This document shows, in pieces, positions 45,211 to 55,964 of a stretch of DNA of 64,000 nt (position 1 is its first letter; each line of letters opens with the position of its first letter). The notes under the pieces were generated by a model. The model was not told the origin of the DNA. It worked only from the letters and a program-made list of their open reading frames with translations, and made no database searches. Made by a program: the position numbers and the translations under genes. This stretch comes from Oceanobacillus luteolus (GTDB lineage Bacteria > Bacillota > Bacilli > Bacillales > Amphibacillaceae), in the NCBI RefSeq assembly GCF_023715655.1, contig NZ_JAMBON010000001.1:310001-374000 (forward strand). The letters run 5' to 3'.

Positions 45211-47357
45211 GTACGTTTGATTTCCTCCATAATAAACGCTTCGATGATATCTCCTTCTTTGATATCGTTAAAGTTAGTGATTGTAATTCCACATTCATAG
45301 TTCTGTGCCACTTCTCGGACATCATCTTTAAATCGTTTCAATGCTTCGATTTCACCTTCAAATAAGACTACTCCGTTACGGATAATCCGAACACCGGCAT
45401 CTCTTGTGATTTTACCATCGGTCACATAACTTCCAGCAATTGTACCGATACGGGATACCTTAAATGTTTCACGAACTTCCGCTTGTCCGATTACTTTCTC
45501 CTCATACTCTGGATCAAGCATTCCTTTCATCGCTGCTTCTATCTCTTCAATGGCTTTATAAATTACACGATGCAATCTCACATCAACTTTTTCTCTTTCT
45601 GCAGCGTTTCTTGCATTCACATCTGGTCTAACGTTGAATCCTATAATGATGGCATTTGATGCTGATGCCAAAATAATATCGGATTCTGTTATTGCTCCAA
45701 CTCCAGTATGGATAATTTTAACTTTAACACCTTCCACCTCGATCTTCTTCAGGGATGAGGAAAGTGCTTCTGCAGATCCTTGTACATCTGCTTTAATGAT
45801 AATATTTAAATCCTTCATATCACCTTGTTTGATTTGTTCGAACAAATCATCAAGACTGACTTTCGATTGGGCACCACGATTTTCAACAATGAATTTTTGT
45901 TGACGAGCTTCCCCAATTTGTCTTGCTTTTTTCTCATCTTCAAATACGAGGAATTGATCTCCGGCTTGTGGAACATCATTCAATCCTGTAATTTCAACAG
46001 GAGTAGATGGTCCTGCCACTTCTACACGGTTACCCTCATCATTAACCATTGCTCTTACACGGCCGTATGTGTTTCCAACTACGAGTGCGTCCCCAACATG
46101 CAGCGTTCCATTTTGTACAAGTAGCGTAGCAACTGGCCCTTTACCTTTATCAAGCTCTGCGTCAATAACAGTACCAGATGCATTGGCATCAGGATTCGCC
46201 TTCAATTCTTCCACTTCAGCAACAAGTAATACCATTTCAAGGAGGTCATCGATTCCATCGTGCTTGATTGCCGAGATATTAACAAATATTGTATCTCCAC
46301 CCCAGTCCTCAGGTATCAACTCATATTCCGTCAATTCTTGCATGACTCGGTCTGGATTCGCTGTTTCTTTATCCATTTTATTCACAGCAACGATAATTGG
46401 AACCTCTGCAGCCTTCGCGTGATTAATTGCTTCAACGGTTTGAGGCATGACTCCATCATCCGCTGCAACAACTAAGATAGCAATATCCGTTACTTGTGCA
46501 CCACGTGAACGCATGCTTGTGAAAGCTGCGTGTCCAGGTGTATCAAGGAATGTGATTTTCTTATCATTTACTTCAACTTGATAAGCTCCGATATGCTGAG
46601 TAATTCCCCCAGCTTCTCCTGCAGTTACCTTTGTTTGACGGATAGAATCTAAGGTCGTAGTTTTACCATGGTCAACGTGTCCCATAATAGTAACGACAGC
46701 TGGCCTTTCTTTTAGATCCTCTTCTTTTTCTTCTACTTTATACTTTTCAAAATCAGTATCTTCTAACACAATTTCTTTCTCGACTTCCACACCATATTCA
46801 CTGCAGATCAATTCAATGGTATCGTCGTCCAAGTCCTGGTTTTTCGTAGCCATTACTCCCATGAACATGAGCTTTTTAATGATTTCAGATTCTTTCTTAT
46901 GCAGCTTGCTTGCAAGATCACTTACAGTTAAAGTGCTGCTATATGTGATTTTGTCAGGTGTTAAATCAGGTGCAGGTTGAACTTGTTGCTGTCTGCCTCT
47001 CTGATTACCTTTTCTTCTCTTTTGATTATGATTTCGATTTCTGTTGTTGTTAGGTTTACTTTGCTTGTTTTGCTCTTTTTTCCCTGTCATTTGTTGGCTC
47101 CCTTTATTAATTTGTTTCTTCTCAGAAGACTTAGGCCGTTCAGATTTAGCCTGATTGGATTGTGAATTACTCTTCTGTTTAGTTTCTCCTTGGCTTTCTT
47201 GCGGGTTAAATTTTTTATCGAGTAACTTTATTGTATTCTCTGAAATTGTAGACATATGATTTGTTACTTCAACTTCCATATCTTTCAGATGGTTTATTAC
47301 TTGTTTACTCGTCAAGTTATTCTTTTTGGCATATTCATATACACGCATTTTAGTCAT
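45207..47357 (-). CDS. infB: Translation initiation factor IF-2
   Basis: GTPase that brings initiator tRNA to the ribosome. The 716-residue protein has the N-terminal IF2_N motif ([21 protein letters not shown]), a low-complexity segment rich in Lys, Asn, Gln and Arg (about 50-130), a second IF2_N motif, the G domain with GHVDHGKTT (near 225-233), DTPGH and NKMD, and C-terminal domains II-IV. The linker is short compared with enterobacterial IF-2, as usual in bacilli. It lies between ylxQ and ylxP in the nusA operon. Confidence 0.98.
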   Translation of the reverse strand: MTKMRVYEYAKKNNLTSKQVINHLKDMEVEVTNHMSTISENTIKLLDKKFNPQESQGETKQKSNSQSNQAKSERPKSSEKKQINKGSQQMTGKKEQNKQSKPNNNRNRNHNQKRRKGNQRGRQQQVQPAPDLTPDKITYSSTLTVSDLASKLHKKESEIIKKLMFMGVMATKNQDLDDDTIELICSEYGVEVEKEIVLEDTDFEKYKVEEKEEDLKERPAVVTIMGHVDHGKTTTLDSIRQTKVTAGEAGGITQHIGAYQVEVNDKKITFLDTPGHAAFTSMRSRGAQVTDIAILVVAADDGVMPQTVEAINHAKAAEVPIIVAVNKMDKETANPDRVMQELTEYELIPEDWGGDTIFVNISAIKHDGIDDLLEMVLLVAEVEELKANPDANASGTVIDAELDKGKGPVATLLVQNGTLHVGDALVVGNTYGRVRAMVNDEGNRVEVAGPSTPVEITGLNDVPQAGDQFLVFEDEKKARQIGEARQQKFIVENRGAQSKVSLDDLFEQIKQGDMKDLNIIIKADVQGSAEALSSSLKKIEVEGVKVKIIHTGVGAITESDIILASASNAIIIGFNVRPDVNARNAAEREKVDVRLHRVIYKAIEEIEAAMKGMLDPEYEEKVIGQAEVRETFKVSRIGTIAGSYVTDGKITRDAGVRIIRNGVVLFEGEIEALKRFKDDVREVAQNYECGITITNFNDIKEGDIIEAFIMEEIKRT

Positions 47358-47377
47358 ACATTCACCCCCGAAATTGA

Positions 47378-47677
47378 TTACCCAAAGAACGATTTAATTT
47401 TCTTTGCAAATCCTGCATCAAGAATAGCGATCGCAACCCTCTGGGATTTGCCTATTGCATGGGCTATTGTTTCCCGATCCTCATCCACAATGATATATGG
47501 AACCTTATAATAGGTGCATTTATCCGTTAATTTCTTTTTCGTTTGCTCACCGGTGTCTTTTGCAAGGATGACTAGCTTTGCTTTTTGACTTCGTACATCT
47601 CTTAATATTGCATCTTCACCAGTGGAACACTTGCCCGCTCGGAAGGCAAGTCCGAGTAGATTCAAATAATTTTTCAT
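47378..47677 (-). CDS. rplGA: L7Ae-family ribosomal protein YlxQ
   Basis: A 99-residue protein of the L7Ae/L30e family. Members bind kink-turn RNA; YlxQ of B. subtilis (RplGA) is a proven k-turn binder of unclear role. Seen: [50 protein letters not shown], the typical GKCxxGxxxV-like surface, and [34 protein letters not shown]. It overlaps ylxR by four bases and is 20 bases before infB. Confidence 0.92.
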   Translation of the reverse strand: MKNYLNLLGLAFRAGKCSTGEDAILRDVRSQKAKLVILAKDTGEQTKKKLTDKCTYYKVPYIIVDEDRETIAHAIGKSQRVAIAILDAGFAKKIKSFFG

Positions 47678-47946
47678 TCATTTGTCCCCACAAGTTTCCT
47701 TAACTCTTCATAGATTACTGGGTCAATTTCTGTGTTCAACACACGGGATAGGACGTTCGTTTTTTCTGCCTTATCAATTACTTCTAAACTTCCAGTCAAA
47801 TAAGCACCCCGTCCGTTTTTCTTACCTGTCGGATCGACAAAAACTTCCCCTTCTTTATTGCGTACGATGCGGATCAATTCTTTCTTCGGCCGCATTTCAC
47901 CTGTAACGACGCATTTTCTTTCTGGAATCTTACGTTTTGTTGCCAT
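47674..47946 (-). CDS. ylxR: YlxR-family RNA-binding protein (DUF448)
   Basis: A 90-residue nucleic-acid-binding protein of the YlxR/DUF448 family, called RnpM in B. subtilis, where it is reported to modulate RNase P. It has RKIPERKCVVTGEMRPKKELIRIVRNKEGEVFVDPTGKKNGRGAYL, with the conserved GRGAY motif. It sits between nusA (11-base gap) and ylxQ. The functional link is from the literature as I remember it; sequence shows only the family. Confidence 0.92.
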   Translation of the reverse strand: MATKRKIPERKCVVTGEMRPKKELIRIVRNKEGEVFVDPTGKKNGRGAYLTGSLEVIDKAEKTNVLSRVLNTEIDPVIYEELRKLVGTNE

Positions 47947-47957
47947 ATTCTTTCCCC

Positions 47958-49073
47958 CTATTCAAATAAATCATTATCATTCATTGAATAAGTTTCGTCT
48001 TCCACGGTGTTATCTGTTTCTTCTGTTAATAGCCCTTGATTTCTAGCTTCCGTTTCACTCTTAATATCGATTTTCCAACCGGTTAATTTTGCAGCTAATC
48101 TCGCATTTTGGCCACGTTTACCAATAGCCAATGAAAGCTGGTAATCAGGTACGATCACCGTTGTCGCTTTTTCTTCTTCATTCACGATCACTTCAATTAC
48201 CTTAGAAGGGCTAAGTGCGTTAGAGACATATACAACAGGATCTTCATCCCATTCCACGATGTCGATTTTCTCACCTTTCAATTCATCTACGATTGCTTGG
48301 ACTCGCTGACCTCTTGGTCCGACACATGATCCAACTGCATCTACGTCCGGATTATCTGCATAAACTGAGATTTTCGAACGGTCACCAGCTTCTCTTGCAA
48401 CCGATTTGATCTCTACTACTCCATCGTAAATTTCAGGGACTTCCATTTCAAATAGACGTTTTAAAAGTCCAGGATGCGATCTAGAAATATAAATCTGTGG
48501 ACCTTTGCTTGTATTTTCAACCTTTGTGACATAAACTTTGATTCGATCATGGATATTGTATTCTTCTGTAGGCATTTGTTCAGCTTCAGCAAGTTTTGCT
48601 TCAATTTTACCTAAATTAATGTAAACGAATCTTGGGTCTTTACGTTGGATAATGCCTGTCATTACGTCATCTTCCCGATCAACGTATTCTGAATAGATCA
48701 CACCGCGTTCAGCTTCTCTTACTCTTTGAGTTACAACTTGTTTAGCTGCTTGAGCGGCAATACGTCCAAAGTCCTTCGGTGTCACTTCAACCTCAATTAC
48801 ATCGTCAATTTCATAATTGGGGTCAATTTGTTTCGCTTCTGAAAGTGAAATCTCTTGTTGTGTATCCTCCACTTCATCGACAATTGTCTTTCTGGAGAAT
48901 ACCTTCATTGTTCCTTTTTCTTCATTAAGCTCTACGCGCACATTAGTGGCAGACTTAAAGTTTTTCTTATAGGCTGAAATTAAAGCAGCTTCAAGAGCTT
49001 CTATCAATATTTCCTTCTCAATGCCTTTTTCCTCTGCCAAAAATTCAATTGCATCAAACAACTGACTACTCAC
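47958..49073 (-). CDS. nusA: Transcription termination/antitermination factor NusA
   Basis: NusA binds RNA polymerase and nascent RNA and promotes pausing and intrinsic termination. The 371-residue protein has an N-terminal polymerase-binding domain, an S1 domain (VMTGIIQRKDPRFVYINLGKIEAKL, near 130-160) and two KH domains (CVGPRGQRVQAIVDELKGEKIDIVEW; IGKRGQNARLAAKLTGWKIDI). It lacks the long acidic repeats of enterobacterial NusA, as in other Firmicutes. The start codon is GTG (49073) with a GGGGGA site. Second gene of the rimP-nusA operon. Confidence 0.97.
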   Translation of the reverse strand: MSSQLFDAIEFLAEEKGIEKEILIEALEAALISAYKKNFKSATNVRVELNEEKGTMKVFSRKTIVDEVEDTQQEISLSEAKQIDPNYEIDDVIEVEVTPKDFGRIAAQAAKQVVTQRVREAERGVIYSEYVDREDDVMTGIIQRKDPRFVYINLGKIEAKLAEAEQMPTEEYNIHDRIKVYVTKVENTSKGPQIYISRSHPGLLKRLFEMEVPEIYDGVVEIKSVAREAGDRSKISVYADNPDVDAVGSCVGPRGQRVQAIVDELKGEKIDIVEWDEDPVVYVSNALSPSKVIEVIVNEEEKATTVIVPDYQLSLAIGKRGQNARLAAKLTGWKIDIKSETEARNQGLLTEETDNTVEDETYSMNDNDLFE

Positions 49074-49089
49074 TTCATAATCCCCCTTA

Positions 49090-49560
49090 TTAGAACATTA
49101 CAGCTAATCTTGCTTTAGCTATTTTTTCATATGGTATGTCAATCTGTTTTTTCATTGTCTTCACTTTGTATTCAATGGTGAGCACATCATCTTCAAGTTT
49201 TTTTAAAATGCCCTCGTACGATTTCTCACCATTAATTGGTTCATACAACGTTACATAGACGTTTTTACCGACACTGTCAGCAATATCCTGTTTTGTTTTT
49301 AATGGCCTTTCAGCACCAGGTGAAGAAACTTCGAGAAAATAGGCCTCTTTAATCGGATCAGTTGCATCAAGCTTTTCACTGAGTTTTTCCGACACCATCC
49401 CACACTCTGTGATATCTACACCACCTGGTTTATCAATAAACACACGAAGGAACCAGTTTTTACCTTCCTTCACATATTCAATATCAACTAATTCCAAGTC
49501 ATTTTCTACTAAAATTGGTTTAACAAGTTCTTCTGTTGTTTCAATTACTTTTGAACCCAT
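49090..49560 (-). CDS. rimP: Ribosome maturation factor RimP
   Basis: RimP assists 30S assembly. The 156-residue product matches the family in length and sequence: [54 protein letters not shown] and a C-terminal SH3-like domain. The ATG at 49560 is used since GGAGG is six bases upstream; an ATG two codons earlier abuts that site. It leads the operon rimP-nusA-ylxR-ylxQ-infB-ylxP-rbfA. Confidence 0.96.
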   Translation of the reverse strand: MGSKVIETTEELVKPILVENDLELVDIEYVKEGKNWFLRVFIDKPGGVDITECGMVSEKLSEKLDATDPIKEAYFLEVSSPGAERPLKTKQDIADSVGKNVYVTLYEPINGEKSYEGILKKLEDDVLTIEYKVKTMKKQIDIPYEKIAKARLAVMF

Positions 49561-49640
49561 CGTCATCCTCCTTCTACAAGCCTATATTCCTTATTATGTA
49601 CAAGTTTAATCTTTTTCATATTTAAAGTGACAATATAAAA

Positions 49641-49667
49641 CCCTAGCCTAATATAAAGGGGCTAGGG
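49641..49667 (-). terminator. Intrinsic terminator in the polC-rimP gap
   Basis: Perfect eight-base-pair stem CCCTAGCC / GGCTAGGG with an 11-base loop, followed on the minus strand by GGGTTTTAT. Confidence 0.88.
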
Positions 49668-49697
49668 ACAAAAATTAAAGAATAAGTTCTTAAGAAG

Positions 49698-49723
49698 AAG
49701 GAGTGGGTTATCACCCACTCCTT
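49698..49723 (-). terminator. Second hairpin after polC
   Basis: Perfect 11-base-pair stem AAGGAGTGGGT / ACCCACTCCTT with a four-base loop. The minus-strand tail is CTTCTTCTT rather than a T-run, so it is weaker or serves RNA stability. Together with the preceding hairpin it forms a double stop after polC. Confidence 0.75.
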
Positions 49724-49799
49724 AAACGTTCAATCGATACTTTCCGAAAATTAGTATACCATAGGTAAAATATGTTTGCAAGTAGTCTACTGGAATATG

Positions 49800-52700
49800 T
49801 TAAAACAGAGATAATTGGTTCTTCTCTTCCATACCCTCCAAAGCACCATGCTGTTCTAGATACTCTAACACTGATTTTCCAATCCTGCTACGTTCCTGTA
49901 AATCTTCCTTGGATAAAAATTCTCCATCTTTTCTTGCTTCAACTATATTTAATGCAGCGTTTGTTCCAAGTCCATCTACAGCATTAAACGGAGGAAGAAG
50001 CGAGTCACCATCTACGATAAACTCAGTAGCACTTGAGCGGTACAAATCAACTTTTTGGAAAGAGAATCCACGTTCACACATTTCCAAAGCAACTTCTAAC
50101 ACGGTTAGAAGTGACTTTTCTTTAGGTGAAGCATCATTTCCTTTTACGGTTATGGATTCGATTCGTTGTCTAAGTGCTGCCGAACCTTTTATCATCGTAT
50201 CAAGTTCAAAGTCGCTTGCCCTAACTGTGAAGTAAGCGGCGTAGAAAAGAATTGGATGATGTACCTTGAAGTACGCAATCCGGATCGCCATCAAAACATA
50301 TGCAGCTGCGTGGGCTTTCGGGAACATATATTTAATCTTTTTACAGGACTCAACGTACCAATTCGGCACATCGTTCTTTCTCATTTCTTCAATCCATTCA
50401 TCCTTGAGTCCTCTGCCTTTACGTACGGACTCCATGATGGTAAATGCTAAAGCTGGTTCTAACCCTTTTTGCATTAAATAAACCATAATGTCGTCACGAC
50501 AACCAATTACATCTGACAACTCACATATACCATCATTAATCAATTCTTGCGCATTCCCTAACCATACATCGGTACCATGCGATAGACCTGAGATAATCAG
50601 AAGTTCCGCGAATGTGCTAGGTTTCGTATCTTCCAGCATTTGCCTTACGAACTTCGTACCGAATTCAGGCACCCCTAAAGTTCCTGTTTTACAATTGATT
50701 TGTTCTGGAGTCACTCCTAAAGATTCTGTACCCGAGAATATTTTCATCACTTCGGGATCATCTGTCGGAATGTCTTTTGGATCGATACCACTGAGGTCTT
50801 GAAGCATACGAATTACGGTCGGATCATCATGTCCCAGAATATCAAGCTTCAACAGATTCTCATCAATAGAGTGGAAGTCAAAGTGAGTTGTCTTCCATTC
50901 ACTTTTTCTATCATCAGCTGGATACTGGATTGGAGTAAAATCATATATTTCCTTATCGTCAGGTACAACAATGATTCCTCCCGGATGTTGCCCAGTTGTC
51001 CGTTTTACACCGGTACAGCCCTGAACAAGCCTGTCAATCTCTGCCCGTTTAATTTTTAGATTATTATCATTCGCATAACCTTTCACATATCCATAAGCTG
51101 TTTTTTCTGCAACGGTACCGATTGTTCCCGCACGATAAACATAGTCTTCTCCAAACAGCTCTTTTGTATAGTTATGCGCCCTTGGTTGATAGATACCGGA
51201 GAAGTTCAAATCAATATCAGGCACTTTGTCTCCTTTAAAACCTAAGAAGGTTTCAAACGGGATATCTTGTCCGTCTTTAGCTAAATTTTCTCCGCATTCT
51301 GGACATGCTTTATCAGGTAAATCAAACCCACTCGCATAGGATCCATCGGTAATAAACTCATGATACTGACACGAAGGACATATATAGTGTGGCACTAATG
51401 GGTTTACTTCTGTAATTTCTGTCATCGTGGCAACGAAAGAAGAACCAACGGAACCACGTGAACCTACAAGATAACCATCATCCAATGATTTTTTCACCAG
51501 TTTATGGGAAATCAAGTAGATAACCGCAAATCCATTACCGATAATACTGTCTAATTCTTTCTCTAAGCGGTCTGTTACTATCTTTGGTAAATCTTCACCA
51601 TAGATTTCCTTCGCTTTTGTATAACATAACTCCCTCATCTCTTCTTCAGCGCCTTCAATCGTCGGTGCAAATAATCCATCTTTTATTGGAGAGACATTTT
51701 CAAGGCGATCAGCTAATTCTTGAGTGTTGCTCACTACAATTTCATAGGCTTTCTCTTTACCAAGGAATGTAAAACAATTTAACATTTCATCCGTTGTCCG
51801 GAACGGAGTATTTGGCAATGAATGTCTGTTTAATGGGTTTCCAGCCTGTGAACGGATTAAAATTTGACGATATTGCTGGTCATTTTCATTCAAATAATGG
51901 ACATTACCAGTTGCCACTACAGGCTTATTCAATCTACTTCCTAAATTTACAAGCTTTTTAATAATATCTATGATTTGTGCTTCATTTTGAACCAATTCTT
52001 TTTCAATTAAATGTGTGAAGTTCTCAGGTGGCTGCACTTCAATGTAATCGTAAAACTCGGCTACCTTTTCCGCTTCATCCTCAGATTTTTGCATCATTGT
52101 TTCGAAAACCTCGCCTTGGTCACAAGCAGTACCAATCAGTAATCCTTCACGATGACTTTCTAAAACAGAACGCGGGATACGCGGTACTCGATAGAAATAA
52201 TTAATATGTGCATAAGAAACAAGCTTATATAAGTTTTTAAGACCTGTGTCATTTTGAGCGATAATTGTACAATGGAACGGACGCGAACGTTGGTAGGCAT
52301 CTCCCTCACCCATATGATCATTTAACTTATTGTGGTTCGTTATACCTTGTTCAAGCAATTTATTTACTAATTTCCATGTCAAATATCCAGTTGCTTCAGC
52401 GTCATAAATTGCACGGTGATGTTGCGTCAATTCGATATCCAAATGCTTACATAATGTATTTAGACGGTGATTTTTCAATTGTGGAAGTAGAAATCTTGCA
52501 AGTTCTAATGTATCAATAACAGGATTTTCCACTTTCCCTAGTCCGATTTTCTCGAATCCCTGGTTAATGAATCCAATATCAAATGTTGCGTTATGGGCCA
52601 CTAAAATATCTTCGCCCATCCATGTGTGGAAATCTTTTAAGACGTCGTCAACTTCTGGTGCGTCTTGGACCATTTCATCCGTAATGCCGGTCAGATTAAT

Positions 52701-54086
52701 TGTTGTTTCTGATAGGGCATGATGGGGATTCGCAAAAGATTCGAAACGATCGACAATCTCACCTTGCTGTATCCTGACGGCAGCCAGCTCAATAATCGTA
52801 TCGTATACAGCTGAAAGTCCTGTTGTCTCTACGTCAAAGACTACAAAGCTTGCTTCCTCCAATTCAATATCTTTCGGATTGTATGCAATAGGCACACCAT
52901 CATCCACTAAGTTTGCTTCCACACCGTATATCACTTTTATACCGTGTTTTTTACTTGCTGCATAAGCTTCAGGAAAGCCTTGTACACCAGCGTGGTCTGT
53001 AATTGCCACAGCTTTATGTCCCCAATTTGCAGCTTGAGCAACTAATGCACTTGGCGATACAACCGCATCCATTTGACTCATCGTAGTATGGGCATGAAAT
53101 TCCACCCTTTTTTCATCTTCGGGTGCAGTATCTTCCCGCTCTTTCACTTCTACTTGTTGAATATCATTCGCCATCATAGCTAATTCATTGGAGTACATAT
53201 CTGTTTGAATGCTTCCTCGAGCCTTTATCCACATTCCCTTCTTGGCAGCTTTGAACTTTTCTGCATCTTCTTCCCCACGCGAGAACATTTTAATCTCTAG
53301 GGAATCGGTATAATCTGTCGCTTTCAAGATAAGCAGGCTTCTACCTGACCTCAGTTCTCTTATTTCACAGGAGAAGACATATCCTTGTATGGTAACTTTT
53401 CTTTCCTCGTCCTGAATATCTTCCATCGCCATAGGTTCATCAGGGATACGGTATCCAAGCAACAGAGGTTTATTTTCATCCTCTACACGGGCTTGATCAC
53501 GTTTCTCCTTTTCTTTCACCGTTTTCATGACGATTTGTTTATCTTCCTGAGCAGTCTGCTCTCTAAACCGTTCAATTTCCACTAAGTTATTGTCCACTTT
53601 CAATTCAAGCAGCAAATGAGGAGCACCAATACTTGAGAAATATTCTTTCATCGCATCACTTAAACGGTTTTTTAAAGCCTGTGCTTCTGCTTCGTTTCTA
53701 ACAGTTAACATAATCTTATTATTGTTTACTTCCGGTTTTTGTTGGGCGACTAACTCTCTATACGCAGGCGATAGTGGAGGTAGGTTTTGTAGAAAATCTT
53801 TCCAATAGCTTGTAAAATTATCTTCCGTTATATTTGTATTTCCAGTTTCTATCGTTAGATTCACTTTTGCGATATCTTGGAAAGCTTCGGTTAGTTTCAA
53901 ACGGAAAACTTCATATACTTGAAAAGGAAGGATAGAATCTAAATATATATTAAAATGCCAGGCTCTAGTATTTTTTATCACTACTAATTTATTTAAAAAA
54001 CTATTTGAAAAATGATCCATCATATCTTGAGGCATGTCTATCTGCTCAAGTAGGATATTCATTTTCTCACGTTTGGATAAATCCAT
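49800..54086 (-). CDS. polC: DNA polymerase III alpha subunit, PolC type
   Basis: Gram-positive replicative polymerase with built-in proofreading. The 1428-residue protein has an N-terminal region, an OB domain, the PHP domain ([16 protein letters not shown] and [12 protein letters not shown]), inserted into which is the DnaQ-like exonuclease ([44 protein letters not shown]), a zinc-type cysteine cluster CPSC...CPEC (near 910-945), the polymerase core (DIDLNFSG) and tRNA-like and helix-hairpin-helix ends. Length is normal. The ATG at 54086 has GGGGAGG upstream; the one ten codons earlier does not. proS, which usually precedes polC, is missing here. Confidence 0.98.
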   Translation of the reverse strand: MDLSKREKMNILLEQIDMPQDMMDHFSNSFLNKLVVIKNTRAWHFNIYLDSILPFQVYEVFRLKLTEAFQDIAKVNLTIETGNTNITEDNFTSYWKDFLQNLPPLSPAYRELVAQQKPEVNNNKIMLTVRNEAEAQALKNRLSDAMKEYFSSIGAPHLLLELKVDNNLVEIERFREQTAQEDKQIVMKTVKEKEKRDQARVEDENKPLLLGYRIPDEPMAMEDIQDEERKVTIQGYVFSCEIRELRSGRSLLILKATDYTDSLEIKMFSRGEEDAEKFKAAKKGMWIKARGSIQTDMYSNELAMMANDIQQVEVKEREDTAPEDEKRVEFHAHTTMSQMDAVVSPSALVAQAANWGHKAVAITDHAGVQGFPEAYAASKKHGIKVIYGVEANLVDDGVPIAYNPKDIELEEASFVVFDVETTGLSAVYDTIIELAAVRIQQGEIVDRFESFANPHHALSETTINLTGITDEMVQDAPEVDDVLKDFHTWMGEDILVAHNATFDIGFINQGFEKIGLGKVENPVIDTLELARFLLPQLKNHRLNTLCKHLDIELTQHHRAIYDAEATGYLTWKLVNKLLEQGITNHNKLNDHMGEGDAYQRSRPFHCTIIAQNDTGLKNLYKLVSYAHINYFYRVPRIPRSVLESHREGLLIGTACDQGEVFETMMQKSEDEAEKVAEFYDYIEVQPPENFTHLIEKELVQNEAQIIDIIKKLVNLGSRLNKPVVATGNVHYLNENDQQYRQILIRSQAGNPLNRHSLPNTPFRTTDEMLNCFTFLGKEKAYEIVVSNTQELADRLENVSPIKDGLFAPTIEGAEEEMRELCYTKAKEIYGEDLPKIVTDRLEKELDSIIGNGFAVIYLISHKLVKKSLDDGYLVGSRGSVGSSFVATMTEITEVNPLVPHYICPSCQYHEFITDGSYASGFDLPDKACPECGENLAKDGQDIPFETFLGFKGDKVPDIDLNFSGIYQPRAHNYTKELFGEDYVYRAGTIGTVAEKTAYGYVKGYANDNNLKIKRAEIDRLVQGCTGVKRTTGQHPGGIIVVPDDKEIYDFTPIQYPADDRKSEWKTTHFDFHSIDENLLKLDILGHDDPTVIRMLQDLSGIDPKDIPTDDPEVMKIFSGTESLGVTPEQINCKTGTLGVPEFGTKFVRQMLEDTKPSTFAELLIISGLSHGTDVWLGNAQELINDGICELSDVIGCRDDIMVYLMQKGLEPALAFTIMESVRKGRGLKDEWIEEMRKNDVPNWYVESCKKIKYMFPKAHAAAYVLMAIRIAYFKVHHPILFYAAYFTVRASDFELDTMIKGSAALRQRIESITVKGNDASPKEKSLLTVLEVALEMCERGFSFQKVDLYRSSATEFIVDGDSLLPPFNAVDGLGTNAALNIVEARKDGEFLSKEDLQERSRIGKSVLEYLEQHGALEGMEEKNQLSLF

Positions 54087-54179
54087 TACTTCTCCTCCCC
54101 TTTGATAATAGTCCATTCTATATAATAAAAAGTAACACTTCTTCAGCGAGGTTTTGCATAGCCCACTAATGCGTAATAA

Positions 54180-54212
54180 AACCCTTGCTCTCTATTATAA
54201 GACAAGGGTTTC
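54180..54212 (-). terminator. Intrinsic terminator-like hairpin upstream of polC
   Basis: Stem AACCCTTG / CAAGGGTT with a loop of about 15 bases and a minus-strand tail GGGTTTTATTA. It lies 94 bases before the polC start. It is probably the terminator of the transcript arriving from rseP, or of a lost gene. Confidence 0.65.
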
Positions 54213-54283
54213 TGATTTTGTACCTTTTTAATTGAATTTGTCGTTTTGTGGGTTTTGCTTTGAACTTTCTATTGGAAGTATCG

Positions 54284-54341
54284 CCTTGTGGGGCCTCACC
54301 AATGCCTCTCATCCTCCAGGCGTCTTTGGTGTTTCGGGGCT
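54284..54341. repeat. Decayed half-copy of the palindromic repeat, copy E (inverted)
   Basis: Matches one half of the reverse complement of copy C: CCTTGTGGGGCCTCACC, then TGCCTCT, CAGGCGTCTTTGGTGT and TCGGGGCT, with scattered substitutions. The other arm is gone. A 73-codon open frame crossing it (54166-54387) is not a convincing gene. Confidence 0.65.
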
Positions 54342-54470
54342 TTTCCGAAATGTAACAATAGCCAAATTTAAATAATGCGATAACCATTCACTTATAAACT
54401 TTTTAAAACAAACTCTAGAATACATAGTCACTTTATATCAAATAAAATTCAATCATATTAATAATAGAAT

Positions 54471-54604
54471 AACTGTGAGCAGTCCAAATACCTCGAGACT
54501 CCTGCGGGAGCAGAGGCCTAATGGAACCCACAGAGCGCTTGCGCTCGAAGAGGCTCCACAGCCGCCCGCGGAAAGCGAGAGGTATTTGGACTGCGGACTG
54601 TGAT
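54471..54604. repeat. Long palindromic repeat, copy D
   Basis: Core arms GCAGTCCAAATACCTC (54479-54494) and its exact reverse complement (54579-54594). Inside are GCGGG (54504-54508) pairing with CCCGC (54565-54569) and an apical hairpin GAGCGC TT GCGCTC (54533-54546). The right end comes within nine bases of the rseP stop codon. Arm sequence differs from copies A and C at many positions but is still perfectly self-complementary. Apart from copies D and E and one hairpin, the 526-base gap between polC and rseP holds nothing I can support. Confidence 0.9.
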
Positions 54605-54612
54605 AGAACCAA

Positions 54613-55887
54613 TTACAAGAATAGGCGTTGGATGTCATTCCATGTTACGACAAGCATGAGTAGCATGAGGAATACAAAGCCTACGAAGTGGAAAAGTCCT
54701 TCTTTTTCAGGTGGGACTGGTTTGCCACGTAATAATTCAATTCCCACAAACAATAATCTTCCACCATCAAGCGCCGGTAGAGGCACCAAGTTGATGACCC
54801 CTAAGTTTACACTAAGCATTGCTGTCCATAGTAAGAAATTCCAAAAGCCGGTTTGAACTATTTGATCAGTTGCATCATAAATCCCAACTGGACCTGATAA
54901 TAATTCAATTGAAACCTGCCCTGTAACTAACATCATTAAATTTGTGAGTATTAGTTTTGTGGTATCGAAAGTACGTTCAAACCCATTTGTAATTGTACCA
55001 ATGACAGACTTTTCATATGCAGGATATACACCTAGCTGTCCTATTTGAATCGGCTCACCAACTTCGTTTACCGATTCAACTTCATTCGGAATGACTACAA
55101 TCTGCTCTTCTTGACTGTCTCGTAAAACGGTCATTTGCAATTCTGTAGATGGATTTTCCCGAATGATGGAAGTAAATTCCTCCCAAGTTGAAATAGGAGT
55201 ATCATCAATACGGACAACTTCATCTCCAGTTACAAAACCCGCTTCATCTGCCGGGGAATCCTCAATAATTTCTCCCATTCGAGCTTCTTCCACCTGTGTC
55301 CCTTGAACAATACCAAGAATGATAAAAATAAAGATCGCAAGCAAGAAATTCATCATTGGACCCGCAAATAATTGCATTGCCCGCTGTCCAGGTGATTTGG
55401 AAGCGAATTGTCTGTTGTACGGAGCTATTTGAGTTTCTCGCTCATCCATAATAAAGAAAGCTTTTTCGTCCACCTGGAATGTAAGCTTCGTATCTTCATC
55501 ATCAAGTTCATATCCCTCGATGATCAATTCATGATCCAAATCCACCCGTTCAACTTCAATAACTCTTGCGTGTGGATGCTTATCCTTATTATTTACAATA
55601 ATCTTGTCTATTTTATTGTTCTCATTAAACTCAATTCCAATATGATGTCCAGGTTTTAATTCAATAATTTCAGGGTCTTCACCTGCAACACGCACATATC
55701 CACCTGCTGGAATGAGTCGTATGGTATACAATGTTTCATTTCTCGTAAAAGAAAAGACTTTAGGACCAAATCCGATTGCAAACTCACGAGCCAACATTCC
55801 GGCCCGTTTGGCAAAAATCAAGTGTCCCCATTCATGGACAAACACAAGCAGGCCAAACATAAAAATAAATGCGATAACTGTGGTCAA
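54613..55887 (-). CDS. rseP: Site-2 intramembrane protease RseP (RasP)
   Basis: Zinc metalloprotease acting inside the membrane; in B. subtilis RasP cleaves the anti-sigma factor RsiW and FtsL. From the TTG at 55887 the protein has 424 residues. Seen: the HEXXH motif HEWGH in the first membrane helix (VFVHEWGHLIFAKRAG), GFGPKVFSF, a PDZ domain (about 195-265, SPADEAGFVTGDEVVRIDDTPI), and the second metal-ligand motif VPLPALDGGRLLF. The TTG is selected because AGAGAGG is eight bases upstream and the family starts here; a TTG six codons earlier overlaps that site. dxr, normally between cdsA and this gene, is absent. Confidence 0.95.
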   Translation of the reverse strand: MTTVIAFIFMFGLLVFVHEWGHLIFAKRAGMLAREFAIGFGPKVFSFTRNETLYTIRLIPAGGYVRVAGEDPEIIELKPGHHIGIEFNENNKIDKIIVNNKDKHPHARVIEVERVDLDHELIIEGYELDDEDTKLTFQVDEKAFFIMDERETQIAPYNRQFASKSPGQRAMQLFAGPMMNFLLAIFIFIILGIVQGTQVEEARMGEIIEDSPADEAGFVTGDEVVRIDDTPISTWEEFTSIIRENPSTELQMTVLRDSQEEQIVVIPNEVESVNEVGEPIQIGQLGVYPAYEKSVIGTITNGFERTFDTTKLILTNLMMLVTGQVSIELLSGPVGIYDATDQIVQTGFWNFLLWTAMLSVNLGVINLVPLPALDGGRLLFVGIELLRGKPVPPEKEGLFHFVGFVFLMLLMLVVTWNDIQRLFL

Positions 55888-55964
55888 ATGAAGCACCTCT
55901 CTCAATCTAAAATCTATTTCTTACTTCTTCAACTTACTCTATACTTTAATTGCATTTTTTTCAT

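Noticed and set aside
46977-47165. Repeat or CRISPR-like signal in the infB N-terminal region
   Set aside because: The repetition is codon-level low complexity (Lys/Asn/Gln/Arg) of the IF-2 linker, not a DNA repeat with spacers.
54166-54387. 73-codon open frame upstream of polC
   Set aside because: It crosses repeat remnant E and a terminator-like hairpin; composition is atypical and no ribosome-binding site precedes it.
54453-54638. 61-codon open frame overlapping the end of rseP
   Set aside because: It lies almost wholly in repeat copy D and reads Ser/Ala/Gly low-complexity sequence.
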